Positions 1 through 9,488 of a stretch of 64,000 nt of DNA are shown piece after piece. Origin of the DNA: Chryseobacterium camelliae (GTDB lineage: Bacteria; Bacteroidota; Bacteroidia; Flavobacteriales; Weeksellaceae). Under the pieces are notes generated by a model. It was not told where the DNA came from. It saw nothing but the letters and a program-made list of their open reading frames with translations, and did not search any database. The DNA lies in assembly GCF_027920545.1 (NCBI RefSeq), contig NZ_CP115859.1, positions 2,883,001 through 2,947,000 on the forward strand, read 5' to 3'. Numbering within the stretch: the first letter of the stretch is position 1; each line of letters starts with the position of its first letter. The translations under genes were made by a program, and so were the position numbers.

Positions 1-950
1 TTGCTGTCCGGATTTCTTTTCAATACTCCAAGTCCTGAGCAAGGAGCATCAATTAACAATCTATCCGCTTTTTCGTGAAGTCTTTTAATGACCTTATTGT
101 CGGCAATCATTCGGGTTTCAATATTGTGAGCTCCGGCTCTTTTTGCACGACGCTTCAATTCTGCCAATTTCCATTCGAAGATATCTAAAGCGATAATTTG
201 TCCTTTATTTTGCATCAATGCAGCCAAATGAAGTGTTTTTCCACCTGCACCCGCACAAGCATCCACAACTCTTTGTCCTTCCTTTACATCAAGGAAATAC
301 CCGATCTTTTGTGAAGATGCATCCTGAACTTCAAATAATCCTTCTTTAAAAGCTGTGGTAAGAAAAACGTTCTTTTTCTCTTCCAATTGCACTGCATCAG
401 GATAATTTTTGATAGGATAAGAAACTATATTTTCATCAGAAAGATCTGAAATAAGTTCTTTTGTCGTCGTTCTTAAAGAATTTGCTCTCAAAACTGTCGG
501 AGCCTGCTCATTCAAAGCAAGCATTTCTTTTTCCCATTTTGGACCTAATTCTTTTTCCAGCGTTTCAGCTAACCAGTCCGGAATAGAATGTTCTATTGCT
601 TTTGTAGGAACGGTATTCTTTTTAAGCTTGGTTAAAATGTCTGCAATTTTGATTCCGTCGAATTCTTCAAACTTTTTATAATTGGTTTTACTCCAAAGAA
701 GATAAGCGATGATAAGCTTGTAGATGTTGTTAGGTTTTACCCCTTCACCCATATAATATTCCAAACGTTTTTTCCAACGGATGATATTATAGAAAATTTC
801 AGAAACAACGGCTCTGTCCTGGCTTCCCCATTTTCTATTGGCTTTTAAAAGCCTTTCGATTACTTTATCGGCATATTTATTTTTCTCGAAAAATGTTTCC
901 TGTAAAGCATCGTGAATTCCGATCGCTAAGTTTCTGTGAATAAGTTCCAT
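1..950 (-). CDS. rsmB: 16S rRNA cytosine-C5 methyltransferase, RsmB/NOP family (3' end outside window)
   Basis: I translated 316 codons from the ATG at 948-950 to the window edge without a stop; the C-terminus is missing. The N-terminal 140 or so residues look like the helical NusB-like domain of RsmB. A Rossmann methyltransferase follows, with the SAM-binding DACAGAGGKT at residues 230-239 and the catalytic motif DAPCSG at 301-306. In this family the motif-IV cysteine is one of two catalytic cysteines used to methylate C5 of cytosine in RNA. The substrate (C967 of 16S rRNA in E. coli) is inferred from family. A YebU/RsmF-like member is the alternative, but the NusB-like N-terminus favours RsmB. 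Confidence 0.9.
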   Translation of the reverse strand, partial: MELIHRNLAIGIHDALQETFFEKNKYADKVIERLLKANRKWGSQDRAVVSEIFYNIIRWKKRLEYYMGEGVKPNNIYKLIIAYLLWSKTNYKKFEEFDGIKIADILTKLKKNTVPTKAIEHSIPDWLAETLEKELGPKWEKEMLALNEQAPTVLRANSLRTTTKELISDLSDENIVSYPIKNYPDAVQLEEKKNVFLTTAFKEGLFEVQDASSQKIGYFLDVKEGQRVVDACAGAGGKTLHLAALMQNKGQIIALDIFEWKLAELKRRAKRAGAHNIETRMIADNKVIKRLHEKADRLLIDAPCSGLGVLKRNPDS

Positions 951-978
951 AAAATTGGGTTCTGCTATTTTGAATCTG

Positions 979-986
979 CAAAAATA
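979..986 (-). promoter_or_regulatory. candidate -7 promoter element for rsmB
   Basis: The minus strand reads TATTTTTG, a match to the Bacteroidota -7 consensus TAnnTTTG, 28 nt upstream of the rsmB ATG. No clear TTTG box lies 19 nt further upstream, so this is a half-match only. Confidence 0.4.
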
Positions 987-1032
987 CGAATTTAAGTTGA
1001 GAATTTCGGGTTCAAAGTTTTGAGTTCTGTGT

Positions 1033-1353
1033 TCAAGGTTGAGTAGGGTATTTTGATTTATTGCTAGTTATGTAAAGAAACAGCTGAATTCCAATTAATA
1101 TAAATATCATTATCAATTGCTTGTCTGCTAAATCCGATCTTTCCATATTGATTTTCTGTAAAGAATAAATTTTTGATTTTGAAAATTCTTTCAGTTCATT
1201 TAAATCTTTAAATTTTTCAACCTTGTCAATATCTTCACTTACAAAAGTTCGCGAATAATTTGGAATTAAATCGATTTCATTAGCTATTTGAAAAAATAGC
1301 CAACCAAAAAGCAGTATGGAAATAATTAGAAATAGTCTTCGGATATTTCTCAT
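1033..1353 (-). CDS. small two-helix membrane protein of unknown function
   Basis: A 106-residue protein with hydrophobic segments at about residues 6-24 and 82-96. They enclose a charged middle region (residues 30-75) rich in Lys, Glu and Asp. The layout suggests a bitopic or hairpin membrane protein with a soluble loop. No family is recognised. It is divergent from yjdM and stands alone; its start codon overlaps no other gene. It is kept as a real gene because the hydrophobic/charged pattern is coherent and no competing frame exists. Confidence 0.55.
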   Translation of the reverse strand: MRNIRRLFLIISILLFGWLFFQIANEIDLIPNYSRTFVSEDIDKVEKFKDLNELKEFSKSKIYSLQKINMERSDLADKQLIMIFILIGIQLFLYITSNKSKYPTQP

Positions 1354-1384
1354 GTTTTAAAAATTTAATTAAAAATATTAAAAT

Positions 1385-1392
1385 TATCTTTG
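1385..1392 (+). promoter_or_regulatory. candidate -7 promoter element for yjdM
   Basis: TATCTTTG matches TAnnTTTG. It ends 14 nt before the ATG at 1407, implying a leader of only about 10 nt. No convincing TTTG is present at the -33 distance. Confidence 0.45.
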
Positions 1393-1406
1393 CAAAAATT
1401 AAAAAT

Positions 1407-1739
1407 ATGAGTGATACTGTACTTTGTCCGAAATGTAGCTCGGAATTTACTTATGAGCAGGATGGTTTGATGGTTTGCAGCCAATGTTTCCACGAGTGGG
1501 ATCCCGCAGAAACAGGAAATGATGACAAAATTTTGGACATCAACGGAAATGAACTACAAAACGGAGATTCGGTGATCGTAATGAAGGATCTTCCGGTAAA
1601 AGGAGCGCCAAAACCGGTGAAAGCAGGAACTAAAGTGAAAAATATCCGCTTAAGACCAGATAGTGATCATAATATTGACTGTAAAATTGATGGTTTCGGA
1701 GCAATGGCCCTGAAATCAGAATTTGTGAAGAAAGCATAA
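1407..1739 (+). CDS. yjdM: zinc-ribbon protein YjdM (PhnA family)
   Basis: A 110-residue protein of the PhnA/YjdM family. The N-terminal zinc ribbon has Cys pairs CPKC (7-10) and CSQC (24-27), followed by WDP. The C-terminal half is a small SH3-like beta domain beginning near [11 protein letters not shown], with the family's [11 protein letters not shown] segment. Length is normal for the family. Despite the historical name phnA, the family is not phosphonoacetate hydrolase and its role is unclear. It is monocistronic, with a hairpin and T-run about 110 nt downstream. Confidence 0.9.
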   Translation: MSDTVLCPKCSSEFTYEQDGLMVCSQCFHEWDPAETGNDDKILDINGNELQNGDSVIVMKDLPVKGAPKPVKAGTKVKNIRLRPDSDHNIDCKIDGFGAMALKSEFVKKA

Positions 1740-1822
1740 AAAAAGGAAAAAATTGGACAGTGTAATCTTTCAAAGACTGATTGCAGGAGTGCTAATTTTG
1801 TCTTAAAGGCAGAAAGAGAATT

Positions 1823-1940
1823 AACCAAAAATTTCCTTATGCTGTTGAATACAAATGTAAGAAAAGTTTAAATTCAATTCTTACGTTTGTATTTTTTTAT
1901 TAAAACTTTAACAGTATAAGTGTAAGGAAATCTGTTGGTT
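1823..1940. repeat. 118-bp imperfect palindrome; inner hairpin likely terminates yjdM
   Basis: The two halves share blocks in inverted order: AACCA, ATTTCCTTA, CTGTT and ATACAAAnGTAAGAA. The inner 15-bp stem (1849-1863 with 1878-1892, one G-T pair) has a 14-nt loop. On the plus strand it runs into a T-run at 1892-1898, so it can act as a Rho-independent terminator. The outer blocks extend the symmetry to the full 118 bp, more than a simple terminator needs; a palindromic intergenic repeat is possible. Confidence 0.6.
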
Positions 1941-1958
1941 ATGTTTTTGGTTTTTACT

Positions 1959-2894
1959 TTAGATAAACGAAATTTTGACTAAACCTGTTAATTTTTCATC
2001 TGTATACATAACGATCTCCTTATTTCTGGTTTTTACTTTATTCCAATAATAATTCCCTGCAAATCTGCTTTCTAAAACCTCTGCTTCGATTCCTTCTTCT
2101 GAAATGCTGATTTCTTTCGGATAATAGGAGAACTTTTTGATATTAAAATCTGTGATTTCTGTTTCCGTAAAAATATTTACCTCGCCAAAAAGCTTAGCAA
2201 CGTATGAATTGTAGGGACTTCTAAAAGTTTCTTCCGGATTGTCATTTTGGATTAACCGTCCGTTTTGAAGGACAATAATCTGATCCAGCCACGGAATAAT
2301 ATCCTGAAGCTCGTGAGTAGAGATGATTAAAGAAATTTTATTCTGTTTCACATAAGAAAAAAGTTTTTCACGAAGCTCGATTTTTCTGGGGAAATCCAGA
2401 TTACTGAAAGGTTCATCCAGAATAAGCAGTTTAGGTAAAACCGAAAGCGCTCTTGCAATGGCTACTCTCTGTTGTTGTCCTCCGCTCAGATATTTCGGTA
2501 GAATATTCGCATATTCTTCCAAACCTACTACTTCAAGAAGTTCTGCAACAGTTTCTTTTTTCTGGGTCAAATTGATATTGGATATAAATTTCCCAACATT
2601 TTCAGCTACGGTAGCGTAAGGCATTAGATCAAAACTTTGTGCAACAAATTTCATGTCAGCTTCTCCCGGGACAAGATTCCCTTTAGGGCCCATCAGTTTT
2701 TCACCATCAAAAATAATTTCTCCGTTTTCCCAATCCAAAAGACCATACATTAAGCTTAGTAAGGTTGATTTTCCGCATCCGCTTTCACCTGCCAATGCGA
2801 TAATCTTACCGGCTTCAAATCTCAGGTTAAGGTTCTGAAACAGAGGTTTTTCTTTTGTATGTGAGAAGTATAAATTGTTTATTTCTAATAGCAT
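1959..2894 (-). CDS. ABC transporter ATP-binding protein (orphan)
   Basis: A 311-residue ABC ATPase. Visible motifs are Walker A GESGCGKST (36-44), the signature LSGGQQQR, Walker B LLILDEP, the D-loop SNLD and the H-loop histidine in STHE. About 90 residues follow the ATPase core (from LFGEVNIFTE), resembling the C-terminal regulatory/TOBE-like extension of PotA/FbpC-type importers. No permease or binding protein is adjacent, so the substrate cannot be named. It is convergent with yjdM and divergent from the YceI gene. Confidence 0.85.
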   Translation of the reverse strand: MLLEINNLYFSHTKEKPLFQNLNLRFEAGKIIALAGESGCGKSTLLSLMYGLLDWENGEIIFDGEKLMGPKGNLVPGEADMKFVAQSFDLMPYATVAENVGKFISNINLTQKKETVAELLEVVGLEEYANILPKYLSGGQQQRVAIARALSVLPKLLILDEPFSNLDFPRKIELREKLFSYVKQNKISLIISTHELQDIIPWLDQIIVLQNGRLIQNDNPEETFRSPYNSYVAKLFGEVNIFTETEITDFNIKKFSYYPKEISISEEGIEAEVLESRFAGNYYWNKVKTRNKEIVMYTDEKLTGLVKISFI

Positions 2895-2970
2895 AATACA
2901 AATGTAATGAAATGATATGTTTTAGGAAACAAAGAATATTTTTATTATATTAGCTGGAGTAATAAAATGT

Positions 2971-3636
2971 ATGAAAATGAGAAAAAAGCTGTATCTATTA
3001 GCAATTCCGACTCTGCTGATTGCTTCAGTTGCAGTTTCTTGCAGCAAAGAAAAACCATTAACAAGCGAAAGCAATGAAATTGCAACGACGAAAGACGGGA
3101 ATCAGTTTATTCTGGATACTCTGAACAGCAGGGTAGAATGGAAGGGATACAAAATTTTAAAATCTGAAAGCACAAGCCATTTCGGAACGATAAAATTTGA
3201 AAGCGGTGATGTTACCGTAAAAGAAGGAAAACTTGAAAGCGGAAAATTTGTTGCCGATATGAACTCTTTAACTTCCGTTGATTTAAAAGATGATGCAGAT
3301 CAGTTAGGGAAATTAAACGGACATCTGAAAAGCGGCGATTTCTTTGAAGTAGAAAAATTTCCTACCGCTTCTTATGAAATTACTAAAATTGCACCTTCTG
3401 CGGAAGGGGATTATAATACTGTTTTAGAAGGGAATTTAACGATTAAAGGAATTACAAAACCGGTTTCGTTTAAGGCCAATGTTTCCGTAAAAGAAGGTAT
3501 GGTAAGCATTGCTACTGAACCGAAAGATGTAAACAGGGATGAGTTCGGGGTAAAATTCCAGACTCCCGCTGCCAATGGAGTGATCAAAAATGAGGTGACG
3601 CTCCAGATTAACGTAAAAGCTTTAGAAAAAAAGTAA
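2971..3636 (+). CDS. YceI-like lipoprotein
   Basis: A 221-residue protein with a type II signal peptide; the lipobox cysteine is residue 24 (SVAVSC). The mature part is a YceI lipocalin-like barrel: the DTLNSRVEWKGYK opening, the FGTIKFESGDVTVKEG strand region, the GHLKSGDFFEVEKFPTASY core and the GNLTIKGITKPV segment. The family binds polyisoprenoid or other hydrophobic ligands in the envelope; the ligand here is unknown. An ATG two codons downstream (2977) is an equally good start. It is monocistronic with a strong terminator. Confidence 0.9.
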   Translation: MKMRKKLYLLAIPTLLIASVAVSCSKEKPLTSESNEIATTKDGNQFILDTLNSRVEWKGYKILKSESTSHFGTIKFESGDVTVKEGKLESGKFVADMNSLTSVDLKDDADQLGKLNGHLKSGDFFEVEKFPTASYEITKIAPSAEGDYNTVLEGNLTIKGITKPVSFKANVSVKEGMVSIATEPKDVNRDEFGVKFQTPAANGVIKNEVTLQINVKALEKK

Positions 3637-3667
3637 TTTTTTTATTTAAGTAAATAAGTGATTGAAG

Positions 3668-3698
3668 TCTGCCTCCGGAAAAGAGGCAGATTTTTTTT
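3668..3698 (+). terminator. Rho-independent terminator of the YceI gene
   Basis: A perfect 8-bp stem, TCTGCCTC (3668-3675) with GAGGCAGA (3683-3690), 7-nt loop, followed by eight T. Confidence 0.9.
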
Positions 3699-3733
3699 AA
3701 CAGTTTAAGGAAAATTATTTCGCTGAAAAACCG

Positions 3734-3741
3734 TATTTTTG
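3734..3741 (+). promoter_or_regulatory. candidate -7 promoter element for pheS
   Basis: TATTTTTG matches TAnnTTTG 25 nt upstream of the pheS ATG. No TTTG is found at the -33 distance. Confidence 0.45.
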
Positions 3742-3766
3742 CAAAACATTTTGAAAGGGTAAAACA

Positions 3767-4777
3767 ATGATAGAAAAGATAGAAGAATTACTAGTTGAAG
3801 TAAACAGCTTCAGTACCACATCAAAAGAGGAAATTGAAAACTTCCGAATCAAGTACAATGGTAAAAAGGGTATTCTGAACGATTTTTTTGAAAAATTTAA
3901 AGAAGTTCCGAACGACCAGAAGAAAGAATTCGGGCAAAAGATCAATACTTTAAAGCAAGCTGTTAATGTAAAGTTGGAGGATTTAAAAAATGCTTCCGCA
4001 TCTTCTGTTATCGTAGAGAAAGAGGATTTAACAAGACCGGCTTTCCCGTTGGATCTAGGTTCAAGACACCCGATCAGCTTGGTTAAAAACAGAATTATTG
4101 AAATCTTTAAATCCATCGGTTTTGCCGTAGCAGACGGACCGGAAATTGAAGATGACTGGCATAACTTTACAGCATTGAACCTTCCGGAATATCACCCGGC
4201 AAGAGATATGCAGGATACTTTCTTTATTGAACAGAACCCGGATATTTTACTGAGAACACATACTTCTTCGGTACAGATCCGATATATGGAAGAAAATCAG
4301 CCGCCGATCAGGATTTTATCTCCGGGAAGAGTATTCCGTAATGAAGCGGTTTCTTCACGTTCACACTGTATTTTCCATCAGATTGAAGGATTGTATATTG
4401 ATGAGAATGTAAGTTTTGCAGATCTGAAACAAACTATTCAGTTTTTTACGACTGAACTTTTCGGAAAATCTAAGATCAGATTGAGACCTTCTTATTTCCC
4501 GTTCACAGAGCCAAGTGCTGAAATTGATGTATACTGGGGATTAAACTCTGAAACCGACTACAGGATTACAAAAGGAACCGGTTGGTTGGAAATCATGGGT
4601 TGCGGAATGGTGGATCCTGCCGTTTTAAAAAATGTAAACATCGATGCCGATAAATATTCAGGGTACGCTTTCGGAATGGGTATTGAAAGAATCGTAATGC
4701 TTCTTTACCAAATGAGTGACATCAGAATGTTCTTCGAAAATGATATCAGAACTTTAGAACAGTTTAAAACACTATAA
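3767..4777 (+). CDS. pheS: phenylalanine--tRNA ligase alpha subunit
   Basis: A 336-residue class II aminoacyl-tRNA synthetase subunit. The first 90 residues are the coiled-coil tRNA-binding arm. The catalytic core shows motif 2 ([14 protein letters not shown], then [10 protein letters not shown]) and motif 3 ([12 protein letters not shown]). The [10 protein letters not shown] segment opens the catalytic domain. It pairs with PheT to charge tRNA-Phe; pheT is not in the window, which is common in this group. It stands alone between two strong terminators. Confidence 0.97.
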   Translation: MIEKIEELLVEVNSFSTTSKEEIENFRIKYNGKKGILNDFFEKFKEVPNDQKKEFGQKINTLKQAVNVKLEDLKNASASSVIVEKEDLTRPAFPLDLGSRHPISLVKNRIIEIFKSIGFAVADGPEIEDDWHNFTALNLPEYHPARDMQDTFFIEQNPDILLRTHTSSVQIRYMEENQPPIRILSPGRVFRNEAVSSRSHCIFHQIEGLYIDENVSFADLKQTIQFFTTELFGKSKIRLRPSYFPFTEPSAEIDVYWGLNSETDYRITKGTGWLEIMGCGMVDPAVLKNVNIDADKYSGYAFGMGIERIVMLLYQMSDIRMFFENDIRTLEQFKTL

Positions 4778-4782
4778 AAATC

Positions 4783-4812
4783 AACCCTCCGAAACCTTCG
4801 GAGGGTTTTTGT
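4783..4812 (+). terminator. Rho-independent terminator of pheS
   Basis: A perfect 11-bp stem, AACCCTCCGAA (4783-4793) with TTCGGAGGGTT (4797-4807), a 3-nt loop and a T-run. Confidence 0.92.
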
Positions 4813-4880
4813 TTTTAATTACTGACCTAAGAAACAAAACGTAATTAAAAACTAGATTTCATAAAAAATTACTTCGGTTA

Positions 4881-7307
4881 TCAGCTTTTTATTTTCTTTT
4901 TCGTCCAGCCTTTCACACGGTTATAATCTAAAAAGTAAGTGAGTTTTAACGAAAAATTATTTACAGTAGGCTCACTGAAAAGCATATCGTAATTTTTGGT
5001 CATGTTCAATCTGGACATTTCAAGATAATTCGAAGTGGCATTTCGGTACAGTAAAGTTAATTGACTACCCGGAGCAAACCACCATGAAAACCTTAAATCA
5101 ACATTCCAGGCATTATAAGTTCCGTTTAGATTTCGGTCAAAAAGATTGGTTTCCGCTAAGCTTCCGTCCTGGTTTAAAGTATAAAACTGTTTGTAGGTAA
5201 CGTCTGAAAAATAATGTCTGAACGTTAAGGTAAGAGCTGTTTTTTCGTTAAATGTATATTTGGAGGTTAAAGCATTTTCGTACGTGTTTCTCTGTCTTCT
5301 TCCAATGAAAATATCGTTGTCCTTTTTTCCTGTAAAACCGGTTTCATTATTACTGAAACTAGGATTGAAGCTCCAGTTTACATTAAATTTATCCGAAAAG
5401 CGATAACGAAGCCCAAAATTAGTAAATACCTGGTTCCTTCCCTTCTCATCAAATGCATAATAATCTATGGTAAAATTATACTGCAGTTTTTTTCTGCTGT
5501 CACTTTCAAACCAAATCCATGAATCAAAATATCCGGGAACTTTAAGGTGTCTTCCAAAAGTACGGGGTTCGTAGATGTCGTTCTGACCGAAAGGAGTGAA
5601 TTCAATTCCGCCGCCGAAAGTTCTGAAGCTTTTATCCGTAAAGCTATTATTATTGTTAAAAATGAAATTCTGAAAGATAAAAGGCTCTAATCTGTGGAAA
5701 TAATTCAGATTAAAATTCAGATATATATTATTGAAGGCTTTTGTAGGCTTCAAAATTCGGTATCCGTACCAAGCGTTATAATTGGCAAAATTGGTTTTGG
5801 TTGAAAATCCTACATCATTGATGTCCCAGTTTTTTGTTGTCAGGTTTCCAGTGAGACTGTAACGGTGCTTACCTGCAATTTTTTCCAGTCCGGCTTCCGC
5901 TCTTGTCCCAAACTTTGTTTCTCCGTTCATTACCCAGCTTCCTTTCAGACTTCCGAAAGTTTTATACGTGTTTTTCTTGTTATTGAGATCCCAAAGAAGA
6001 CCTGTAGCATTCGCATCGCGAAAGTCCCCGTCTCTCGTAACGTTTGTATTGATCAGTGATACGGAAGAATTTCCGTTGAATCTCTGGTCAAAGACCAAGA
6101 CATTATAATTCGTCCATGGCTCTACCACCTCTTTTCTGGTTTCTCCGGTTTGATGATTAAAAATAGTAGCTTCCATTTTTTGCGTAACTCCGTTGAAAAA
6201 ACCTATTCCCAACCCTTTTTTTGTTCTTCCCGAGATTTTAAAAGCATTGAATAATTTTACTTTTGCAGGATATTCGGTAACTTCTTCATTGTCATTGGTT
6301 ACAGGATAACGTGACGGTTCTCCGCCAACTCTTCTTGAATAAAACATGCCTCCTTTGCTGAACAATTCGGTTCCTTCGGTAAAGAAGGTTCTTTGTTCTG
6401 AAAATTGCTGCTCAAACGGGGTTAAATTTAAAATCGAATTATCAAAATTGGCTTGTCCGAAATCCGGAATTAAAGTCATATCAAAAGTGAAAGCATCATT
6501 GATTCCGTATTTAACATCCATTCCGCCGTTAAAGCTTGAAGTCGTCTTCCCGTCAAAACTGTTCACATAAGTAGAAAAATAAGGTGTGAAGGACAATCGG
6601 GTAGGAGGATTGATGTTTTCTATCCCTTGTAAAACGCCATCAAAAAGCGTGTAGGAGCTTTTTGCATTGTCTACAAAATTCCAGTCATAAGACGTTTTGA
6701 TTCTCTGAATTCTTCGGAACATATTCATTCCCCATTCCTGAACATTATTTTTAGGAAATCTCAGTTCCGAATAAGGAATTTTTATTTCGACAGCCCAACC
6801 TTTTTCATTGATTTTTGCTCCACTATACCAAATAGAATTCCAGCTGTCGTCCTCACCATCTGTAGTAAGTTTTGCATCAAACTGAACACCGGCTGCTGTC
6901 ACGACAAATTCCAGGCTTTGCTGTTTGTCATTATAGCCATTCAATGCAACACCAAAAAAATCATCATTGTTGATACCGTCTCTTTCTGTCAGCTCTTTCG
7001 CGATTTTCTTAGGAGTGGGATCGTACATTTGGGCTCCGAAATAAATTCCGGTGTCATCATATAAAATTCTGACCTCAGTTTTTATTGAATCAGCCTGTGG
7101 TTTTCCGTTATTAGGATTTCGTTCAATGAAATTGGTGGCAACAGGTGCATTTTGCCACTCTGTATCATCCAAAATCCCATCAATTTTGGGTGAAGATGAG
7201 GTTTTTGTAATGAGTATTTTTTTTCTTGCAATATGATCGTCTTCCTTTTTCTGGGAATAGATGAAGCTGGAAAATAATAAAAGTAAAATGAATAATTGAA
7301 TTCTCAT
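4881..7307 (-). CDS. outer-membrane protein with CBM9-like and DUF5916 domains
   Basis: From the ATG at 7305-7307 the protein is 808 residues and starts with a clean signal peptide (MRIQLFILLLLFSSFIYSQ). An upstream ATG at 7343 would bury that signal, so it is rejected. Residues about 25-230 form a carbohydrate-binding family 9-like domain (KIDGILDDTEWQNAP; AVEIKIPYSELRF). The rest is the DUF5916 region, rich in alternating hydrophobic strands and ending in a barrel-like stretch (FSLKLTYFLDYNRV). Such proteins are common in Bacteroidota outer membranes; ligand and transport role are unknown. It is transcribed alone, convergent with pheS. Confidence 0.87.
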   Translation of the reverse strand: MRIQLFILLLLFSSFIYSQKKEDDHIARKKILITKTSSSPKIDGILDDTEWQNAPVATNFIERNPNNGKPQADSIKTEVRILYDDTGIYFGAQMYDPTPKKIAKELTERDGINNDDFFGVALNGYNDKQQSLEFVVTAAGVQFDAKLTTDGEDDSWNSIWYSGAKINEKGWAVEIKIPYSELRFPKNNVQEWGMNMFRRIQRIKTSYDWNFVDNAKSSYTLFDGVLQGIENINPPTRLSFTPYFSTYVNSFDGKTTSSFNGGMDVKYGINDAFTFDMTLIPDFGQANFDNSILNLTPFEQQFSEQRTFFTEGTELFSKGGMFYSRRVGGEPSRYPVTNDNEEVTEYPAKVKLFNAFKISGRTKKGLGIGFFNGVTQKMEATIFNHQTGETRKEVVEPWTNYNVLVFDQRFNGNSSVSLINTNVTRDGDFRDANATGLLWDLNNKKNTYKTFGSLKGSWVMNGETKFGTRAEAGLEKIAGKHRYSLTGNLTTKNWDINDVGFSTKTNFANYNAWYGYRILKPTKAFNNIYLNFNLNYFHRLEPFIFQNFIFNNNNSFTDKSFRTFGGGIEFTPFGQNDIYEPRTFGRHLKVPGYFDSWIWFESDSRKKLQYNFTIDYYAFDEKGRNQVFTNFGLRYRFSDKFNVNWSFNPSFSNNETGFTGKKDNDIFIGRRQRNTYENALTSKYTFNEKTALTLTFRHYFSDVTYKQFYTLNQDGSLAETNLFDRNLNGTYNAWNVDLRFSWWFAPGSQLTLLYRNATSNYLEMSRLNMTKNYDMLFSEPTVNNFSLKLTYFLDYNRVKGWTKKKIKS

Positions 7308-7444
7308 GATGTTTCTTAGGCTTATATATTCATGACAATCCAATTTTAAAATGTATTACATGGGCTTGTTAAATAAAGTTGAAATTTTTCATTTTTCTAA
7401 TTAGAAAACGTAAATATTATTTGTTGCTCGACGGGATGAAAGAA

Positions 7445-7473
7445 GTTTCGGCGGCCCAAAGGGCCGCCGAAAC
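7445..7473 (-). terminator. GC-rich 13-bp perfect hairpin downstream of the DUF3108 gene
   Basis: GTTTCGGCGGCCC (7445-7457) pairs perfectly with GGGCCGCCGAAAC (7461-7473) over a 3-nt AAA loop. In the minus direction it follows the DUF3108 stop by 23 nt and leads into TTCTTTC, a weak T tract. It is strikingly GC-rich for its surroundings. Terminator is the simplest reading. Confidence 0.65.
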
Positions 7474-7496
7474 TGTTTTATAAGAAACTAACTATC

Positions 7497-8267
7497 CTAT
7501 TTTGTAAACTTTAAAGGATATTTTACATTTTTAAAATCATCAATACTCGCCTTCAAAGAACCTACCGCCAATTCAGCTTTCAGAAGCATGGGAATATGGT
7601 TGTAGTCATTGGAAACCCACATCGTAACGCCTTCTTTTTCTTTAAATACTCTGCCGCTTTTTACAGACGGAATTATTTTAAGACAGTTGATGGTGCCGAA
7701 TTTTGTTTTTAAGTTTTCTGTACCTACCACTCTTAGCTGGAAGGGAAACATTTCATCATCAATCCATACATTCATGTTGATAATGGTACCTGTTTTTAAT
7801 TCAGCCGGGCTTTTGCTTCTCAAATAATAAAAACAAGAAAGCATATCCTGAACCCCTTTTACTGATTTTATAACTTTAGAACCATTGGCAGGAGTTTTTT
7901 TATCTTTCAGGACTAAGGTGGTATTATCATGATTAAAAGTAGTTTCAAAGTGCTGGCGATAGCTTCCTTCTTTTACATTTCTCACGTAGAAACTGGGTAA
8001 ACCTGTATTGGTGTTAATATAACTTTCATATAAATCGTCTACTTTGAAAAAAGCTCTTACAGCTCCTGTAGTTTGCCCTGTTCCTTTTACATAAAGATGA
8101 GGTGCTCCTTTATAAGTGGTATTTTGGGCGGTAAGAGTAGCACTTCCTGCATTCAGAAATCCATAGTGAATTCTAAGTGTGATGGATTCACCGTTTGCAA
8201 CATTGTCTACCTGAGCAAAGCTCAGAGAGAATATAAATATTACAAAAAGGGTTAAAATTTTCTTCAT
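7497..8267 (-). CDS. DUF3108 domain secreted protein
   Basis: A 256-residue protein with signal peptide MKKILTLFVIFIFSLSFAQ and a DUF3108 body. Recognisable segments are the NGESITLRIHYGFLNAGSA opening, the DDLYESYINTNTGLPSFYVR strand region and VWIDDEMFPFQLRVVGTE. DUF3108 proteins are periplasmic or outer-membrane-associated beta proteins without an assigned reaction. It is monocistronic and divergent from the ferredoxin reductase gene. Confidence 0.85.
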   Translation of the reverse strand: MKKILTLFVIFIFSLSFAQVDNVANGESITLRIHYGFLNAGSATLTAQNTTYKGAPHLYVKGTGQTTGAVRAFFKVDDLYESYINTNTGLPSFYVRNVKEGSYRQHFETTFNHDNTTLVLKDKKTPANGSKVIKSVKGVQDMLSCFYYLRSKSPAELKTGTIINMNVWIDDEMFPFQLRVVGTENLKTKFGTINCLKIIPSVKSGRVFKEKEGVTMWVSNDYNHIPMLLKAELAVGSLKASIDDFKNVKYPLKFTK

Positions 8268-8379
8268 GATTAGACATTTACAAAAACGTTGCCAAATTTT
8301 TAGTGCTGTTTTTAGTAATATTTGACAAATCTCAGTTTTTTATTTAGACTGAATTAAATATGCTTCGCATTAAAATTAG

Positions 8380-8387
8380 TAAATTTG
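8380..8387 (+). promoter_or_regulatory. candidate -7 promoter element for the ferredoxin reductase/ferredoxin operon
   Basis: TAAATTTG matches TAnnTTTG and ends 33 nt before the ATG. The -33 box is not recognisable. Confidence 0.4.
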
Positions 8388-8420
8388 CAGCTACAAGTAT
8401 AATTAAATTATCTTATAATT

Positions 8421-9476
8421 ATGATAACGACCGATATATTGATCATAGGAGCAGGACCAACCGGGCTTTTTGCTGTATTTGAAGCAGGATTATTAAAAAT
8501 GAAGTGTCACATCATCGACGCACTTCCTCAGCCGGGAGGACAATTGGCAGAGCTTTATCCTAAAAAACCTATTTTTGATATTCCGGGGTATCCGTCTGTA
8601 AATGCAGGTGAATTGGTGGATAATTTGATGGAGCAGATCAAACAGTTTCAACCGGGATTCACTTTGGGAGAGACTGCAGTTTCTTATACAAAAGTAGATG
8701 ATGAATGGTTTGAAGTAGTGACTAACAAAGGAACTGTTCACAGAGCAAAAGCAATTGCCATTGCAGGAGGTTTAGGAACTTTTGAGCCTAGAAAACCGAC
8801 TATGGATAATATTGCTGACTATGAAGAAAAAGGTCTTGAATATTTCGTAAAAGAGCCTGAACATTTCAGAAATAAAAAAGTGGTAATCGCAGGTGGAGGA
8901 GATTCTGCACTTGACTGGAGTATTTTCTTATCCAATGTTGCCAGTGAAGTTACATTGATCCACAGAAGAAACGAGTTCCGTGGAGCTTTGGATTCTGTAG
9001 AAAAAGTTCAGGACTTAAAAAACCAGGGAAAAATTAAATTAATCACTCCTGCTGAAGTTACAGCGATCAAAGGAGACGGAAAAGTTGAAGCAATTACTGT
9101 TGCTGTAGACGGTCAGGAACCTTACGATATTGAAACAGATTACTTTATTCCATTGTTCGGACTGACTCCAAAATTAGGTGAAATCGGAAACTGGGGATTG
9201 AATATCGAGAAAAATGCTATTGTTGTAAATAATGCATTGGATTACCAGACAAATATCGACGGAATCTACGCAATCGGTGATATCAATACTTATCCTGGAA
9301 AATTAAAACTGATTCTTTGTGGTTTCCATGAAGCGACTTTGATGTGTCAGAGTGTTTACAACAGGCTGAATCCGGGTAAAAAATTCGTATTGAAATACAC
9401 AACAGTAAGTGGTGTAGACGGATTCGACGGAAGTAGAAAAGAAGCAGAGAAGGCTGTTGTGAAAAAAATTGACTAA
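8421..9476 (+). CDS. ferredoxin--NADP+ reductase, thioredoxin-reductase-like type
   Basis: A 351-residue FAD/NAD(P)H oxidoreductase. The FAD-binding GAGPTG lies near residues 9-14 and the NAD(P)-binding GGGDSALDW near 157-165. The closing FAD motif DGIYAIGDI lies near 285. The CxxC redox pair of true thioredoxin reductase is absent, and the FDGSRKEAEKA tail fits the type 2 ferredoxin-NADP reductase (YumC-like) group. It would pass electrons between NADPH and the ferredoxin encoded 12 nt downstream. The two genes form a clear operon. Confidence 0.88.
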   Translation: MITTDILIIGAGPTGLFAVFEAGLLKMKCHIIDALPQPGGQLAELYPKKPIFDIPGYPSVNAGELVDNLMEQIKQFQPGFTLGETAVSYTKVDDEWFEVVTNKGTVHRAKAIAIAGGLGTFEPRKPTMDNIADYEEKGLEYFVKEPEHFRNKKVVIAGGGDSALDWSIFLSNVASEVTLIHRRNEFRGALDSVEKVQDLKNQGKIKLITPAEVTAIKGDGKVEAITVAVDGQEPYDIETDYFIPLFGLTPKLGEIGNWGLNIEKNAIVVNNALDYQTNIDGIYAIGDINTYPGKLKLILCGFHEATLMCQSVYNRLNPGKKFVLKYTTVSGVDGFDGSRKEAEKAVVKKID

Positions 9477-9488
9477 TTTTGTGAAATT

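Noticed and set aside
1005..1060. Repeated GTTCAA-type words upstream of rsmB as a possible tRNA or repeat
   Set aside because: No cloverleaf can be drawn and the words are short low-complexity repeats.
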